A DNA stretch of 64,000 nucleotides, from positions 124,001 to 188,000 of the forward strand of contig MU266333.1 in assembly GCA_021014945.1 (NCBI GenBank), read 5' to 3'. This stretch comes from Leucogyrophana mollusca. Lineage: Eukaryota; Basidiomycota; Agaricomycetes; Boletales. Every line of letters starts with the position of its first letter. The first letter of the stretch is position 1. The notes under the pieces were generated by a model that saw only the letters and a list, made by a program, of their open reading frames with translations, had not been told where the DNA came from and did not search any database. Both the position numbers and the translations under genes were made by a program. Shown piece by piece: positions 33,810-44,944 of this stretch.

Positions 33810-34110
33810 TCTTTATTATGGATGCATGCGAGCTACAGAACTCGAGCTGATGAACAAGGATCTTGTCACGTCAATTGTATTTTACTCATCAACCATCCCA
33901 AAACATCTTTAGAACGGCTTTCATTTAGCCTCGCTTCGTTGATTGGGTTTAAAATGACAACCCAACACTACACACTCTCAACTCCTCAGGCTCTGGCGAA
34001 GCTTCCCTCAGTGAACGATGCTTATAGAGCCTGTATGCTAGGGCCAACGACCTGCCGCATATCGTCGGTTCGCAACGCGGTACGCATCATTTACCAGGCT
34101 CAATAGCGCC
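33810..34110. other. no gene recognised
   Basis: Only short frames without family resemblance, between the UPRT gene and the left edge of the duplicated block. Confidence 0.4.
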
Positions 34111-34173
34111 ATCAGAGACTTTCTCCAGGTTTCACGCCCAACTATAACTATGTCTTGCACTCCATCGAAACCT

Positions 34174-34716
34174 TTCACGCGCGAAAGAATACTAGAGAGG
34201 GGGCCGAGCTCCGCTGGCAGAAACCTTGGGCGGCCGCGCACAAGACCGACAAGTTACACCAACACAGTTCACGTAAATACGTCGAGGGGTCGGGTATCGT
34301 GTACATGTGATGGTTTGAAGTCAGTGCCAGAAGACACAGTCAACGAGGCAACGCGACAAAGTTTGAGTAGCAAGGCATGACGGAAAGGCCCCACAATGTC
34401 TCGCACGAGAAAATAGCAAAGGCAAGGAATAAGATTTGTAACACAAGGACTGGTGGGTCATATTGAAGAAGTAGCTCAGTGCCGAGGCCGCCTTCCTCCC
34501 CCCGAACCCTCCGTCGTGGGTCCAGCATCGGGGTGACGCCGTTTGAATGGGCTGCTGGGCATTGGGGCAAGATTGGTGTGTACGATGCAGCTTGCAATTG
34601 ACATCAAAGTCATGGTGATTTAATGTTGAAACAGTGCTGGATGTGGCCAATGGAGCTCGAGGGAAGATGACTGAAATTGTTCTGGATGAACACAACACCG
34701 AATGCCCCGAATGGCG
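34174..34716. mobile_element. possible 0.54 kb insertion within duplication unit A
   Basis: In unit B the sequence CTCCATCGAAACCCTACATC is continuous (36588-36607). In unit A the left half ends CTCCATCGAAACC at about 34173 and the right half begins CATCAAACCCTACATC at about 34717, with 543 bp between. The short repeat CATCRAAACC at both edges would fit a target-site duplication. I see no clear terminal inverted repeats and no coding capacity. A deletion in unit B is the alternative. Confidence 0.35.
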
Positions 34717-34954
34717 CATCAAACCCTACATCAGTCAAGACAAGTACTATACAACTCGCAACAAGAGCACAATAATATATACAAATAGCAGTATGGACAC
34801 GGCAGGGCCAGGCAACGTCTCAAAAACAAAATCCCGTCAAACAACTCCCGACCGCTCCCAAATCAGCAGAGCATTGAACCGCGATTCTTCACAGCGGCTT
34901 CATTCCCGCACTTTGCAAGTACGAGAACCAACTCCCACTTTCGACGGCGCCACC

Positions 34955-35906
34955 CTAGATCCAACTCTGCATCCACGCTGCAGCGGACCCTAGCAGACAC
35001 AATTTTAGCTGCAACGCATTACTACAGCCATGATGGTGAGTACCTGCTACGGGCCCGTATGGACCGAACCCCAATAGACTCAGGAACGGGGGTAGGAGCC
35101 CCCCCTCGGAAATGATAAAAGTGATAGCACTGACGATAAGTGCCCCGAAGATGTAGGGATGCTGCTCAATCAGATCACCTGCAAGACAGGAAATTAACCC
35201 CTTTGGTTTCGCTCAGATGTTGGGAACTCACCGGTTACAACAATGAGGTGCTCGACATGGATGATAAGCTCGTCTAGATGTGGCTGGAGATCTCCTTCGA
35301 AGATACCGTAGCGAGCTCCTACACGGAGGACAGCATCCTCAGCTTTTCTCAAGGTGGTGTGCATCATAACACTTCGTTGCTCGTGGCTCGGTGCTTGGTC
35401 AGGCGATGGGAAATCCCTCTTGAGCTCCTCCAGCACTGCGACCATTAGCTTTCCCAATTCGTCGGAAAATGTCTCCAGCGAGACGTCATGTTTCTCTATC
35501 TGCGTGCGTAACTTGCTCGCGCCGTTCACCATATTTCCGAGGGTCGAAGTGAGTTCGTTGATCTTTTCCGGATAGACCTGTGCAGCATTGTGGAGAAAAT
35601 CTTTGGTATACTTCTGGAGATCATCGCCAAGGTCGCCCGCCCCCTCCCAGAACCCAGGAGGGGGCACCTCTGTGAACCACTTGACAACAGTGTCTTTCCA
35701 GTGTCCGATAACTGAATCGAAACCTTTTCGCGGGCGTAATTAGTGCGTCGAAGACCAGCAGAAGACCAGCAGAAGTGTGGAGTCATACCAGGACTACGAA
35801 CTTGGTGATCTGCTTGCGGTGCGGCGCAAGAGACGTGGATAAAGGAGGTTATGAAGAGAAGGAAGCTAAAGAGTGGGATTAGCGTAGTGGATTTGAAGGG
35901 CTTCAT
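34955..35906 (-). CDS. IFI6/IFI27-like secretory-pathway protein, copy 1, premature stop
   Basis: Four exons. The first (start 35906) is a signal peptide, MKPFKSTTLIPLFSFLLFIT, with cleavage near HVSCAAP. The second is a helical region: GFDSVIGHWKDTVVKWFTEV, PPPGFWEGAGDLGDDLQKYT, then LEELKRDFPSPDQAPSHEQR to VEHLIVVTG. The third is DLIEQHPYIFGALIVSA with the Gly-rich LLGFGPYGPVAG. The fourth starts SAAAWMQSWI and meets TAG at 34955-34957. In copy 2 this codon is TGG (W of RRFWGRAV) and in copy 3 also W. Beyond the stop the frame stays readable (GGAVESGSWFSYLQSAGM), so the loss looks recent. The missing part is the conserved C-terminal helix of the IFI27-type domain. Membrane association is inferred. 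Confidence 0.7.
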
Positions 35907-36537
35907 GGAGGCAAGGCTCAGTAGTGCTTGGTGCTGATGTGGGGAAGCAAGAGGATTCGCAAAACGAGGATGCTCTTATGGATGGGCGCTGAAGCGCTTA
36001 TCCTCATGAATGTGGGTTCAAGCACCAGCGAGGCGATTGTGCAACTCAAGAATACCCAAATACGCACTGTTTGTACTTATCTTTGAACAGGATTCTACAG
36101 GAAGACCCTGCACAGGACGCCCTACGACTACAGTGCTGCCATAATGCGGCGACCAAACACACGGTTAACGGCTCGGGAGCCCACAACTATAACGACTCGT
36201 TTTCATTCCAGGAGTGTGCGGCCATCTAGAGAAGAGTTGTAGGAGAAATAGCCCGGAAGGACTCACCTCAACCAGACTACAGTCTACATAAAGGATCATC
36301 AGAAAGAACCTTCCGACTCATGAAAACGTTATGCTGAATAGGCGTCTGAGCTTGGAACAAGTGGGAGCATCTGCTCAGTCACGCCGACCCGCCGACCTGT
36401 TTGTTGGACCGGAGGTCCCTTCGTGAAACGCTGCAGTCTCTAACGGAATTGTGTGGTCGTGGTGTCCCGCTAATCCAAACTACAAACGCGGCTGGTAAAG
36501 TCCGCGAATATTGGGATTATGTGCTATCACATGCTCA

Positions 36538-38415
36538 GACAGACTTTCTTCAAGTTTTCACACCCAACTTGCTGCCATGTTTTACGCTCCATCGAAACCC
36601 TACATCAGTCAAGACAAGTACAACTCACGACAAGAGACAATGATATATACACTTGGCAGTCATGGGGTGAGGCAACGGCTCAAAAACAAAATCCCGTCAA
36701 ACAGCTCCCGAGCGCCCCCAAATCAGTAGAGCATTGAACCCAAACCAGCCAGTGATTCTTCTCCACAGCGACCACCGCGAAGGCTTCATTCCCGCACGCT
36801 GCAAGTATGAGAACCAACTCCCACTTTTGACGGCGCGACCCCAGAAACGACGCTGCATCCACGCTGCGGCAGACCCTAAGCAGACGCGAGTTAGCTGCAA
36901 CGCATTGCTACGGTCATGATGGCGAGTACCTGCTTCGGGCCCGTATGGACCGAACCCCAATAGACTCTGGAACGGGCGCAGGAGCCACCTCTCGGGAACG
37001 ATCAAGGCAGTCGCACCGAAGATAAGTGCCTCGAAAATGTAGGGATGCTGCTCAATCAGATCACCTGCAGGACGGGAATTAGCCTCACTAGTTTTGCTCA
37101 GATATTGAGAACTCGCCAGTGACAACAGTGAGATGCTCGACATGAATCATAAGCTCTTCGAGGTGGGGCTGGAGATCTCCTTCGAAGATACCGTAGCGAG
37201 CGCCTACACGGAGGACAGCATCCTCGGTTTTTCTCAAGGTGCTGTGCACCATAACACTTCGTTGCTCATGGCTCGGTGCTTGATCAGGCGATGGGAAATC
37301 CCTCTTGAGCTCCTCTAGCACTACGACAAGTAGCTTTCCCAATTCGTCGGAAAATGTCTCCAGCGAGACGTCGTGTTTCTTGATCTGTGTGCGGAGCTTG
37401 CTCGTGCTGTCCACCATATTCCCGAGGGTCGAAGTGAATTCGTCGATCTTTTCCGGATATGCTTGTGCAGCGTTGTGGAGAAGATCTTTGGTATACTTCT
37501 GGAGATCATTGCCAAGGTCGCCTGCACGCTCCCAGAACCCAGGAGGGGGCACCTCTGTGAACCACTCGACGACACTGTCTTTCCAGCGTCCGATAATTGA
37601 ACCAAAACCTTTTCCCCGGTGGAATTAGTGTGTCGAAGACCGGTGTAAGTGATACTAATTGGAGTCATACCAGAGCTACGAAATTGATGGTCTGCTTGCA
37701 CGGATGGTACCGGTGTGGCGCAAGAGACACGAATAAAGGAGGTTATGAAGAGAAGGAAGCTAAAGAGTGGGACTAGCGTAGTGAATTTTAATGGCTTCAT
37801 GGAGGCAAGATTCAGCAGTGTTTGGTGCTGATGTGGGGAAGCAAGAGGATTCGCAAAACGAGGGTGCTCTTATGTGTAACACCCGGATAGGCGCTGATCT
37901 TCAGGAAGGTGGATCCAAGCGCCGGCAAGGCGATTGTGCGACTCAAAGATACCCAAATGCGCACCGCTTGTACTTATCTTTGAACAGGATTCTACATGAA
38001 GACTCTGCACAGGATGCCCTACAACCACGAACGCTGCCATGATGCAGCCATCAAAACACGGTCGAGGGCTGGTAAGCCTACGACTATAACGTCTCGTTTA
38101 CATTCTGAGCGTGTACGGTCGCCTGAAGGGGAGTTTGGGAGAAATTGCCCAGAAGGACGCACCTCTGCCAGACTACATAAAGGATCATCAGAAAGAATTC
38201 TTCTACTCACAAGAGCGTTATACGACCCTATGCTGAACAAGCGCCCGGGGTTGGCACAAAGGAGAGTATCTGTCCAGTCAAGTCGACTCGAACTCACCAA
38301 CCTGCTGGGCGGGGGTCCCTTCGTGAAATGCTGCAGTCTCTGTGTTCCGAATGTAGGCCAGTCCAAACTAATTACAGCAAACGCGGTTGGTAAAGTCCGC
38401 GATTATTGGGATGTC
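36538..38415. repeat. tandem duplication, unit B
   Basis: Right-hand copy of the block described at 34111. Homology includes the gene, its 3' flank and about 600 bp of 5' flank (for example GGTGCTGATGTGGGGAAGCA in both). The regulatory region was therefore duplicated with the gene. Confidence 0.85.
36697..37800 (-). CDS. IFI6/IFI27-like secretory-pathway protein, copy 2, intact
   Basis: About 330 residues in four exons, start 37800, TGA at 36697-36699. Signal peptide MKPLKFTTLVPLFSFLLFIT; luminal helical domain GFGSIIGRWKDSVVEWFTEV, PPPGFWERAGDLGNDLQKYT, SLETFSDELGKLLVVVLEEL, KRDFPSPDQAPSHEQRSVMV, RVGARYGIFEGDLQPHLEEL. Then DLIEQHPYIFEALIFGATAL and LIVPERWLLRPFQSLLGFGP, and the last exon with GSAAAWMQRRFWGRAVKSGS, WFSYLQRAGM and a tail ending LLIWGRSGAV. 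The GFGP.GP..GS.AA..Q.......GS.F..LQ..GM pattern is that of the IFI6/IFI27 (ISG12) domain, known in animals and fungi as a hydrophobic mitochondrial or ER membrane module. The pairing with a secreted helical domain is common in mushrooms but uncharacterised. Function unknown. Confidence 0.78.
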
Positions 38416-38696
38416 CGCTGAAGCTTTCCGGAGGACCAACTTGAACTTGATCAATTGCAAGTGCCACTCAACTGCATATTCACGCTCGTACTAGTAGGCC
38501 GGGATCGTACAATGCGCTCATAGACATTGGAATAGTCGAAGGCGTAGTTGGTCAGACCGCTGCGGTGTGACCCGTGACCCAGTCCTCTTGTATACTGAAG
38601 TGATTAGCGCTGGCGATAATACACGGGGATTGAGTGTCGATCGAAGAGCAAGCCGCAGCCAAGGCTTGAACTAATCCGTGCGAATGTAAGGAAGGC

Positions 38697-39020
38697 CAAG
38701 AGCAGCGCCCCACTCGGAAAGTCTAGGATCACTGAACAGACGTAAGTACTGCCTTGAGCTATTGAGTTTCGTCGTCGAGTCGCGAATTCGATGCAGAGGA
38801 GTGCATTGATAAGGCTAACGATTCATTAGCAGTTTATCATCCATACGATATTCTGTATGGGATTGAGCTAAGTAGCAGTGCCTACTCGGAGAGTGCAGGA
38901 TCATTGAGGACACGTACTGGCTTAAGTCATTGAATCTTGTCAACGAGTGCGTTGGGTCGCGAATTCAGGGGAAGGGGTACTGCGCAAGGTTATGAGCGAT
39001 CCGTTACAACCGCAGGATAA
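38697..39020. repeat. degenerate tandem repeat, two units of about 175 bp
   Basis: The segments at about 38697-38830 and 38870-39020 align as diverged copies. Landmarks are CCCACTCGGAAAGTCTAGGA versus CCTACTCGGAGAGTGCAGGA, and GAGTCGCGAATTCGATGCAG versus GGGTCGCGAATTCAGGGGAA. A fragment of a third copy (AGATACTGCCTTGAAT) follows at about 39079. No coding sequence is supported. Confidence 0.5.
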
Positions 39021-39530
39021 GCTACTGCTGAAGGTAAAGACAACGCCTGGATTTCTTGGAAGGCCCATTGACTCTGAGCAGATACTGCCTTGAATCGCGC
39101 CGCTTAACACAAAAATGCAAGGTATATACGACCAATAAAGTGACAATCTTGACACACTATGTTATATCGGCCAATTGTCGTCTCGTGAACGGCGTTGTGT
39201 GGACTTGATTACTGCACCATACGTCTGCATTTGCCTAGGAGCTACAGTTCTTCCAGGACTGTAGCAGGCCGGAACACCAGCGTTATTCCCGGTACTCCCG
39301 ATGGCGACAGTGGTACGTCGCGGCGGTCAGCTTTCCACAATGACAGCTGCATCCGAGTGGCGAGGAGCGCTTGGGCCAGGGCCTGGACACTTCAAGCGGG
39401 GAATGTCAATGCGGGGGAGAAAATACAGACTACCGGGGCTTACGCTCCGAATGCTTCGCTGTAATAGCTCTGGGGCCGATAACTCGGTAAGATGGAGCAA
39501 CTCGGTCGAAACTTAAACGAGGTGACGTAC

Positions 39531-40632
39531 CGGAAGAAGGAAGATGGCGAGGGTATTGGTGAGCGCAAGCACTTTCCAAAATTGGAATTAGTAGAATTCA
39601 ACGAGATCCCAAAGTCTTAACTTACCCAATGCGATGGCGTAGAAGAAGATGCTGTGTTGTATCAATACCTCGAGCAAACGAGATCTTGCTCGGCGATAGT
39701 GGACACGAGCCCGGTATATAGTGAAGAGGAATACCTCTGCAAGATCATGAATGGTGCGCAAGCATTTGGTTCAAAGGAATTACCGGTCTCGAACACTAAC
39801 AACAAAATAAAACATAGCGAGGTGGACGGAGGGAGTTCGGATTTGTAGCAGCTGCCGACAACGGGTACAGGCGGCTCCGAAACTGATGAAGCGCCATCAG
39901 CAAAAGCTAGGGAGCCGGAACAGACATAGTCGCACATAGGTCATCGATCGATACCTGATACGTCTCCAATACAGCGACCGCGGATACTAGGGTTATCTAG
40001 GGTCACATTCTGATCAGATGTGTGCGAAAGCCTGTGAAAGTATGACGCACGACGAGGCCAGAGAGCAGGACCACAAATATGCGCTTGTTACACCCCCAAA
40101 GAGCATACGTCCGCAGAAGAAATACACCTACGAAAAGCATGGTGAGTAACATGTCGCAGCGCAATGAGGAGGCCATACATTCGACAGCGAATAATATAAC
40201 CAAAATCAACCCTGTAGATGTTATATACGTGTCGGCAGCTGTCTTGCACAATGGAAAGAGTGCTCACATGCGTGGATTTGAAACAGTACCGGGCATGTCT
40301 GTGAGCAACATTGACAGGTATGAGTGTAAATAACGATACAGTGACAGCTAATTCAGTTACCTTCATACTTAGTCCAGAAACGAGGGTTACTGGAGAATGG
40401 TCAGCAGCTAGGAAATGATAACTGGATTTCTCACTCACGAGGCCATTGAACACCCAAGAGGATAAAGGGTGTGTAACGGCACACCAGGTACGTGCATTTA
40501 GATATGGACAGTTTCGCACCGAAAAGATACGAAACCTGTGCACGATGGTAATAATTGTTTGTTTCGTGAGCAAGATACGGCGAATGAGATCGGGATGCTT
40601 ACTTCGTCCTCAAGGTTTATAATGTAGTCAAA
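39531..40632 (-). CDS. DUF6533-type membrane protein, ends unresolved
   Basis: Spliced exons give the DUF6533 pattern of mushroom seven-helix proteins. TFDYIINLEDE (exon ending at 40603) joins VSYLFGAKLSISKCTYLVCR and YTPFILLGVQWP. Further on are STGLILVILFAVECVFLLRT with YALWGCNKRIFVVLLSGLVV, a late helix LCFILLLVFET joined to VFLFTIYRARVHYRRARSRL, then LEVLIQHSIFFYAIAL and VLALTNTLAIFLLP (exon ending at 39531). The first exon and the last one or two exons are not resolved, so the true span is larger, perhaps 39300-40860. An in-frame TAG just before TFDY can be removed only by using it as a splice acceptor. Decay of the gene is possible. Confidence 0.55.
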
Positions 40633-40639
40633 TGTCTAG

Positions 40640-41527
40640 ATCCTCTGGAGTGAGCTGCTGCCTCTGGCAACGAGAAGCGACCGCACCCAAAGCGTAAAGA
40701 TAGAAACTGCGTCACACAACATGATGTGAGTCTGGAGGTCAAAGGAGCAGAAAAGATCCTGAGATACCGAGCAGACACTTCCGCAACGATCAGCACAATA
40801 AACCATCCCAAGTGGATAAACTCACGTCCAAACCTCGAAGACGTTGTCCGATCGCGACGTCAGTGGGGTTGTACAAGACACTCATCGACGGCAGAAGCAA
40901 GTGTTGAACTCCCGTGTGGCTCCGAATCGCTTTGTAAGAGATAGGAACCACGGCGCTTGTGTTAAGCAAACTTGTGCAAAGGTGTAACGGCGATCATGCC
41001 CGTAATGATGCGGTTCACCGGCTTAAAGTCGTAGGCTTGATGGCCCGAACGCTTGAGATGGGCTAGCTTGTCAGCTTTTTGCGACGCAAACGGCGCCGAG
41101 GACATCATGCACCAACGTCCATGGGTACGAAATCCCTTGACCGCGGGTACATGCTCATGGTACCATATTTGTATTCCTTGTAGTGGAGATTCCATACACT
41201 TCATTGCAATGGGTATGCAGGGCCGCCCCCCTGCGACCTGCGTTTTGACCTGATGATCGCCCAAGTCGAGTGTCCAACTGGGGGTCCCGATGTCTTCGCA
41301 TCAATCACTGCATGCGATCTATGCTCAATCCAGCCTTTCAAATCAATCTTCTTGCAACGTGCTCGAAGTAAGTCTTCTCCCTGACCTTTGCAAGTGCCAC
41401 TCGATTGCGTGCACACACTCGGAGGCTCAAAAGCCCGCACTCCATGTCACACATCCAGAATCACCTGGTGTGACTCTCCTCAACCAGTTGAGCGCCTGAC
41501 CATAGCCACCACCTCACCTCCATCTGG
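40640..41527. other. no gene clearly recognised
   Basis: Probably contains the 5' end of the DUF6533 gene at its left side. A short block TTGCAAGTGCCACTCGATTG (about 41389) resembles TTGCAAGTGCCACTCAACTG (about 38455), linking this place to the right edge of unit B. Confidence 0.4.
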
Positions 41528-41906
41528 TCAACTTGAACCATCCATTCCCGCACGCTGGAGGTGCGAGAACCAACTCCCCCTCTTGACGGCTCCACCCCAG
41601 AGACGATTTTGAGCCCGTGCTGCAACAGAGTCTGGGAGGCGCGAATAAGCTTGCTGTGATGCGTAAATAAGGCTACGACGGCGAGTTACCTTTGACAGGT
41701 CCGTTTGGTCCAAATCCGAGGAGTTTCAAGACGAGACGCAAGAGCCAGCCCTTGGGGACAACCCAAGCAATTGAAACAGCGACAATCCCAGCGAAGAGGT
41801 AAGGGTGCTGTTCTATCAGATTGCCTGAAACAACGAGTGTTAGTCTCCTAAACACGCGCTGAATTTGACGGACGGAACCACCAGTAACAGCAATAATGTT
41901 GGCCAT
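41528..41906 (-). CDS. short IFI6/IFI27-like protein, copy 3
   Basis: A compact gene of about 90 residues in three exons. The ATG at 41904-41906 gives MANIIAVTG, which splices to GNLIEQHPYLFAGIVAVSIA and WVVPKGWLLRLVLKLLGFGP, NGPVK. The last exon follows with DSVAARAQNRLWGGAVKRGS and WFSHLQRAGMDGSS, then TGA at 41528-41530. It lacks the signal peptide and helical domain of copies 1 and 2 but shares LIEQHPY, GFGP.GP, the conserved Trp and the GSWF..LQRAGM end. This is the usual size of a stand-alone IFI27-like protein. Two hydrophobic helices are likely. Function unknown. Confidence 0.75.
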
Positions 41907-43460
41907 ACTTAAGACTCCAGGTAGGGAAACCTCCACCGATTAGAGGATGCGGTTGGTTGGAGTCAAAACACGTGTAGATAGAACAAAGCGGAAGAGTCCT
42001 GAGAATTACATAGCGCCACTACCACTCACCCACACACCTATCAAGTAGCTATATAGTATGTCACAGCTCGACAATTGAACTGTCGACATGCAGAGCTGCT
42101 CTCTCGTGATTGCTGGGTCTATTGGGGGCAACCCCCCAGTGACGAGCCTAGCTTTATACAGGTGCAAGTCTACGGTGTCTTCTTTGTTTGCAATCTGCGC
42201 TCATAAGTATAGCTTTTTCTGACAAGCGCGTATAGGGAGGCCTACGAAATACCCTGCAGAGGTCGAGAGTGCCTTGTACAGTTTGAAATGAATGCTTGTA
42301 ACAGATCAGGACGGCTACTGGACAATCCCATTTTCGCCTCCTTATAGGCCATCATCGCTAGATCCTCACCACATTTGGTTGCTGTTACATCAGGGGAGCT
42401 TGTCGGCCTAATGATACGGTGGGGTACTGACTATCACCGCACTAGCATGATAGTGCAGGTGCTCCCCACCGTTTCCTCCAGAAGAGCGGTGCGAAGATAG
42501 AATGTGTACGAAGTTTCGAAGAAGCACCACAGTGACCACACACATCAAAAGAGTGCCCAATGGTACGTGGCTGATTGTCGTGTGTGATACTCATCTTTAC
42601 CTCAAACAAGCTCCAGCATCAAAGTCATACAACGACCTCTTGATTATCGATGCTATCTACTCGAACCGAGTGAATCGATCAGGATGCGCGAGGCATGCCT
42701 CTTACTCTTTCCACAATGGAAGCCTACACAAGAAGAGAAATAAGTACAGTCCTTGGAGCCGTCCATTGTGCAGGTGCGATGGTGCCTGTTCAACGTGCGT
42801 CGATCCGGAAGTTATAGTCCTTCACCCGGCCGAATCATGCTAATTCTGGCCGTTTCTTCACGCAGAAATATCTCTATGAAATGAACCTTCGCTCCCCACA
42901 TCGCGATCAACCCGATTGTTTAATCGGAAGCGTCAACTGACAGCCTATCGTGCCTCGTGTTTCAAACTATATTCGCAAGTGAACTCAAAACTGGGGAAGA
43001 TCGGTGGTGACCCCTCAGGGAGGAGGGGAGCACAGAACTTATTCCCTCTCCCAGGCTGTCCGAGGAGGAATGGGACAGCGCCAGCTAAGACCACAGGGAC
43101 ATTCCCACTCCCTCGACGTCGATAGAACGTCTACACCGATCTCCGTGTGCGAATAGACGCAGAACTGTACACTTGCGCTTGTTTGATAGACGTCGAAAGC
43201 CCCGCTTTGCAAGCGATAGGGATATTTGTGTCTGATTGTGTGAAATGGATGATATGGTCTTGGGAAATTTTCAATGGCGAGATTTGGGCAAGGTCATCTA
43301 CAAAAATACCGAGTCCGGTTTGCTTGAGCTGTAACCTTCACCGCAGTGGCATTTCAGTCCGTGCCAGTCGCTTTCTGTCCCAGATCACTATCCCTCGCCG
43401 TTCTTTCGTCTTTTTTTCTTTCCATTTTTTCTTCCTTGCCTACTGGAAAGGCAGACCGAC
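41907..43460. other. 1.55 kb with no recognised gene
   Basis: Frames at 42502-42843 and 42916-43125 show no family pattern and no supporting splice structure. The right end is the EMG1 promoter, with a T/C-rich tract (about 43402-43440) just before its start. Confidence 0.5.
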
Positions 43461-44944
43461 ATGTCCATCAACGCAGAAATCGCACCCGTTCGTCGCCGCC
43501 GTCACTCTGGATCGACTGCTTCAGCGCCATTGCGGATCAGCTTCCTGAAGGCCCAGCGTGATGATGTATCCACTGTAACGCCCCCACCTCGCCCGAAATC
43601 CACCCCAGTCGACGAACCCCAGAGACGACGCAGAACAGATTCTGAGTCTGATTCGGAAGGCTCCGACAAGGAGACCATGCAGATCGACTCAGCTGACAGC
43701 AAGCAATTTTCACAACAACCGTCCTCCTCCGACATCCAGGATATCGCTCAAAAACCCGGCGTCATCACCGTCAATACGACAAAATCAAGCCCAGAACGAC
43801 CCACTCGTCCTTTACCCGCTTCGAAAGCACGCAAGATGGCAGCGACATCTACTCATAGCCCGTTGCCTCAGGTTGCAAACCCAGCCATGCTGCCCGTGCA
43901 GGCTCATGTGCCGCGTGGGGGTGTTGCATCTAACCAGCGGAGGCTGTTTGTCATTTTGGAGCAAGCATGCTTGGAGGCGTACAGGGTGTCAAGTGGAGGT
44001 AAAGGGAAGGGCGCAAGAGAAGGCGATGTCAAGTATACGCTTCTTAACTGCGACGACCACCAAGGTATATTGGCAAAGACGGGTAGGGACATTGCCGATG
44101 CTCGTCCAGACATCACACATCAGGCAGGCATTTTTTTCTATCCTGTTTTTCATTTTCGACTAATCATGTTCCCTCAATTTAGTGTCTGCTGACACTTCTC
44201 GACTCCCCTCTCAATAAAGCGGGTCTGCTCCAGGTGTACATTCACACCGCAAAAGGTGTCCTTATCGAGGTTAATCCTCATGTAAGAATACCACGGACAT
44301 TCAAACGGTTCAGTGGCTTGATGGGTATGTGCACGATCTTGCTGTTGTTCATGATAGCTCTTCTCTGGTCACCGTTGTAATTGGCGGCTTCAGTTTTCAA
44401 CTTGCTAGTTACTGCGAGCGTGAGCTAATTTATTCTTTCACAGTTCAACTTCTTCATAAATTATCGATACGTGGTGTCAACGGCCCAGAAAAGCTCCTAA
44501 AAGTGATCAAAGTAGGTTACACTCATGTCTGCGGCGGATTTTTTGCTCATCGCAACCTAGAATCCTGTCACGGACCATCTCCCCGCCAACACGATCAAAC
44601 TCAGTACGCAAGGATCACTGCTATCGTTCTCCTTTTTCTGACCATTCCGGTTTGACCCGCAGCCCTTTCCGGCGATGCTCCCACAGTCAGGCTCTCCCGC
44701 TACTTGCCGACCCTCCCTGAGACACATTCTGTCGCTGTCTTTGTTGGTGCCATGGCCCGTGGCCGGGATGACTTTGCAGATCATGTTGTAGATGAAAAAA
44801 TCAGTATCAGCGACTATCCGCTCAGTGCATCCGTCGCTTGTGGAAAGGTGCGTTTCATAACTCGATGCCTGGGTGATGACTGACGTGATCCATGTCGTAA
44901 CCCAGTTCTGTTGTGCTTTGGAAGAACTCTGGGACATCGTCTAA
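43461..44944 (+). CDS. EMG1: 18S rRNA pseudouridine N1-methyltransferase EMG1/NEP1
   Basis: EMG1/NEP1 methylates the hypermodified pseudouridine of 18S rRNA and is needed for 40S assembly. An N-terminal extension of about 150 residues ([20 protein letters not shown], Ser/Pro/Glu-rich) precedes the SPOUT domain. The domain reads [120 protein letters not shown] and [20 protein letters not shown], then [20 protein letters not shown]. The end [11 protein letters not shown] with TAA at 44942-44944 fits the family. Introns of about 60-100 bp are spliced in frame. The long extension is greater than in yeast. Confidence 0.93.

Larger units (their letters stand above)
34111..36520. repeat. tandem duplication, unit A
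   Basis: This unit and unit B (36538-38415) carry the same gene plus its flanks. Anchors: AAACCCTACATCAGTCAAGA at 34721 and 36595; TAAAGTCCGCG at 36496 and 38391. The offset is 1,874 at one end and 1,895 at the other. A 63 bp block at 34110-34173 that matches 36538-36600 shows that homology extends further left, interrupted by extra DNA at 34174-34716. Unit A contains the IFI27-like gene with a premature stop. Confidence 0.85.
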
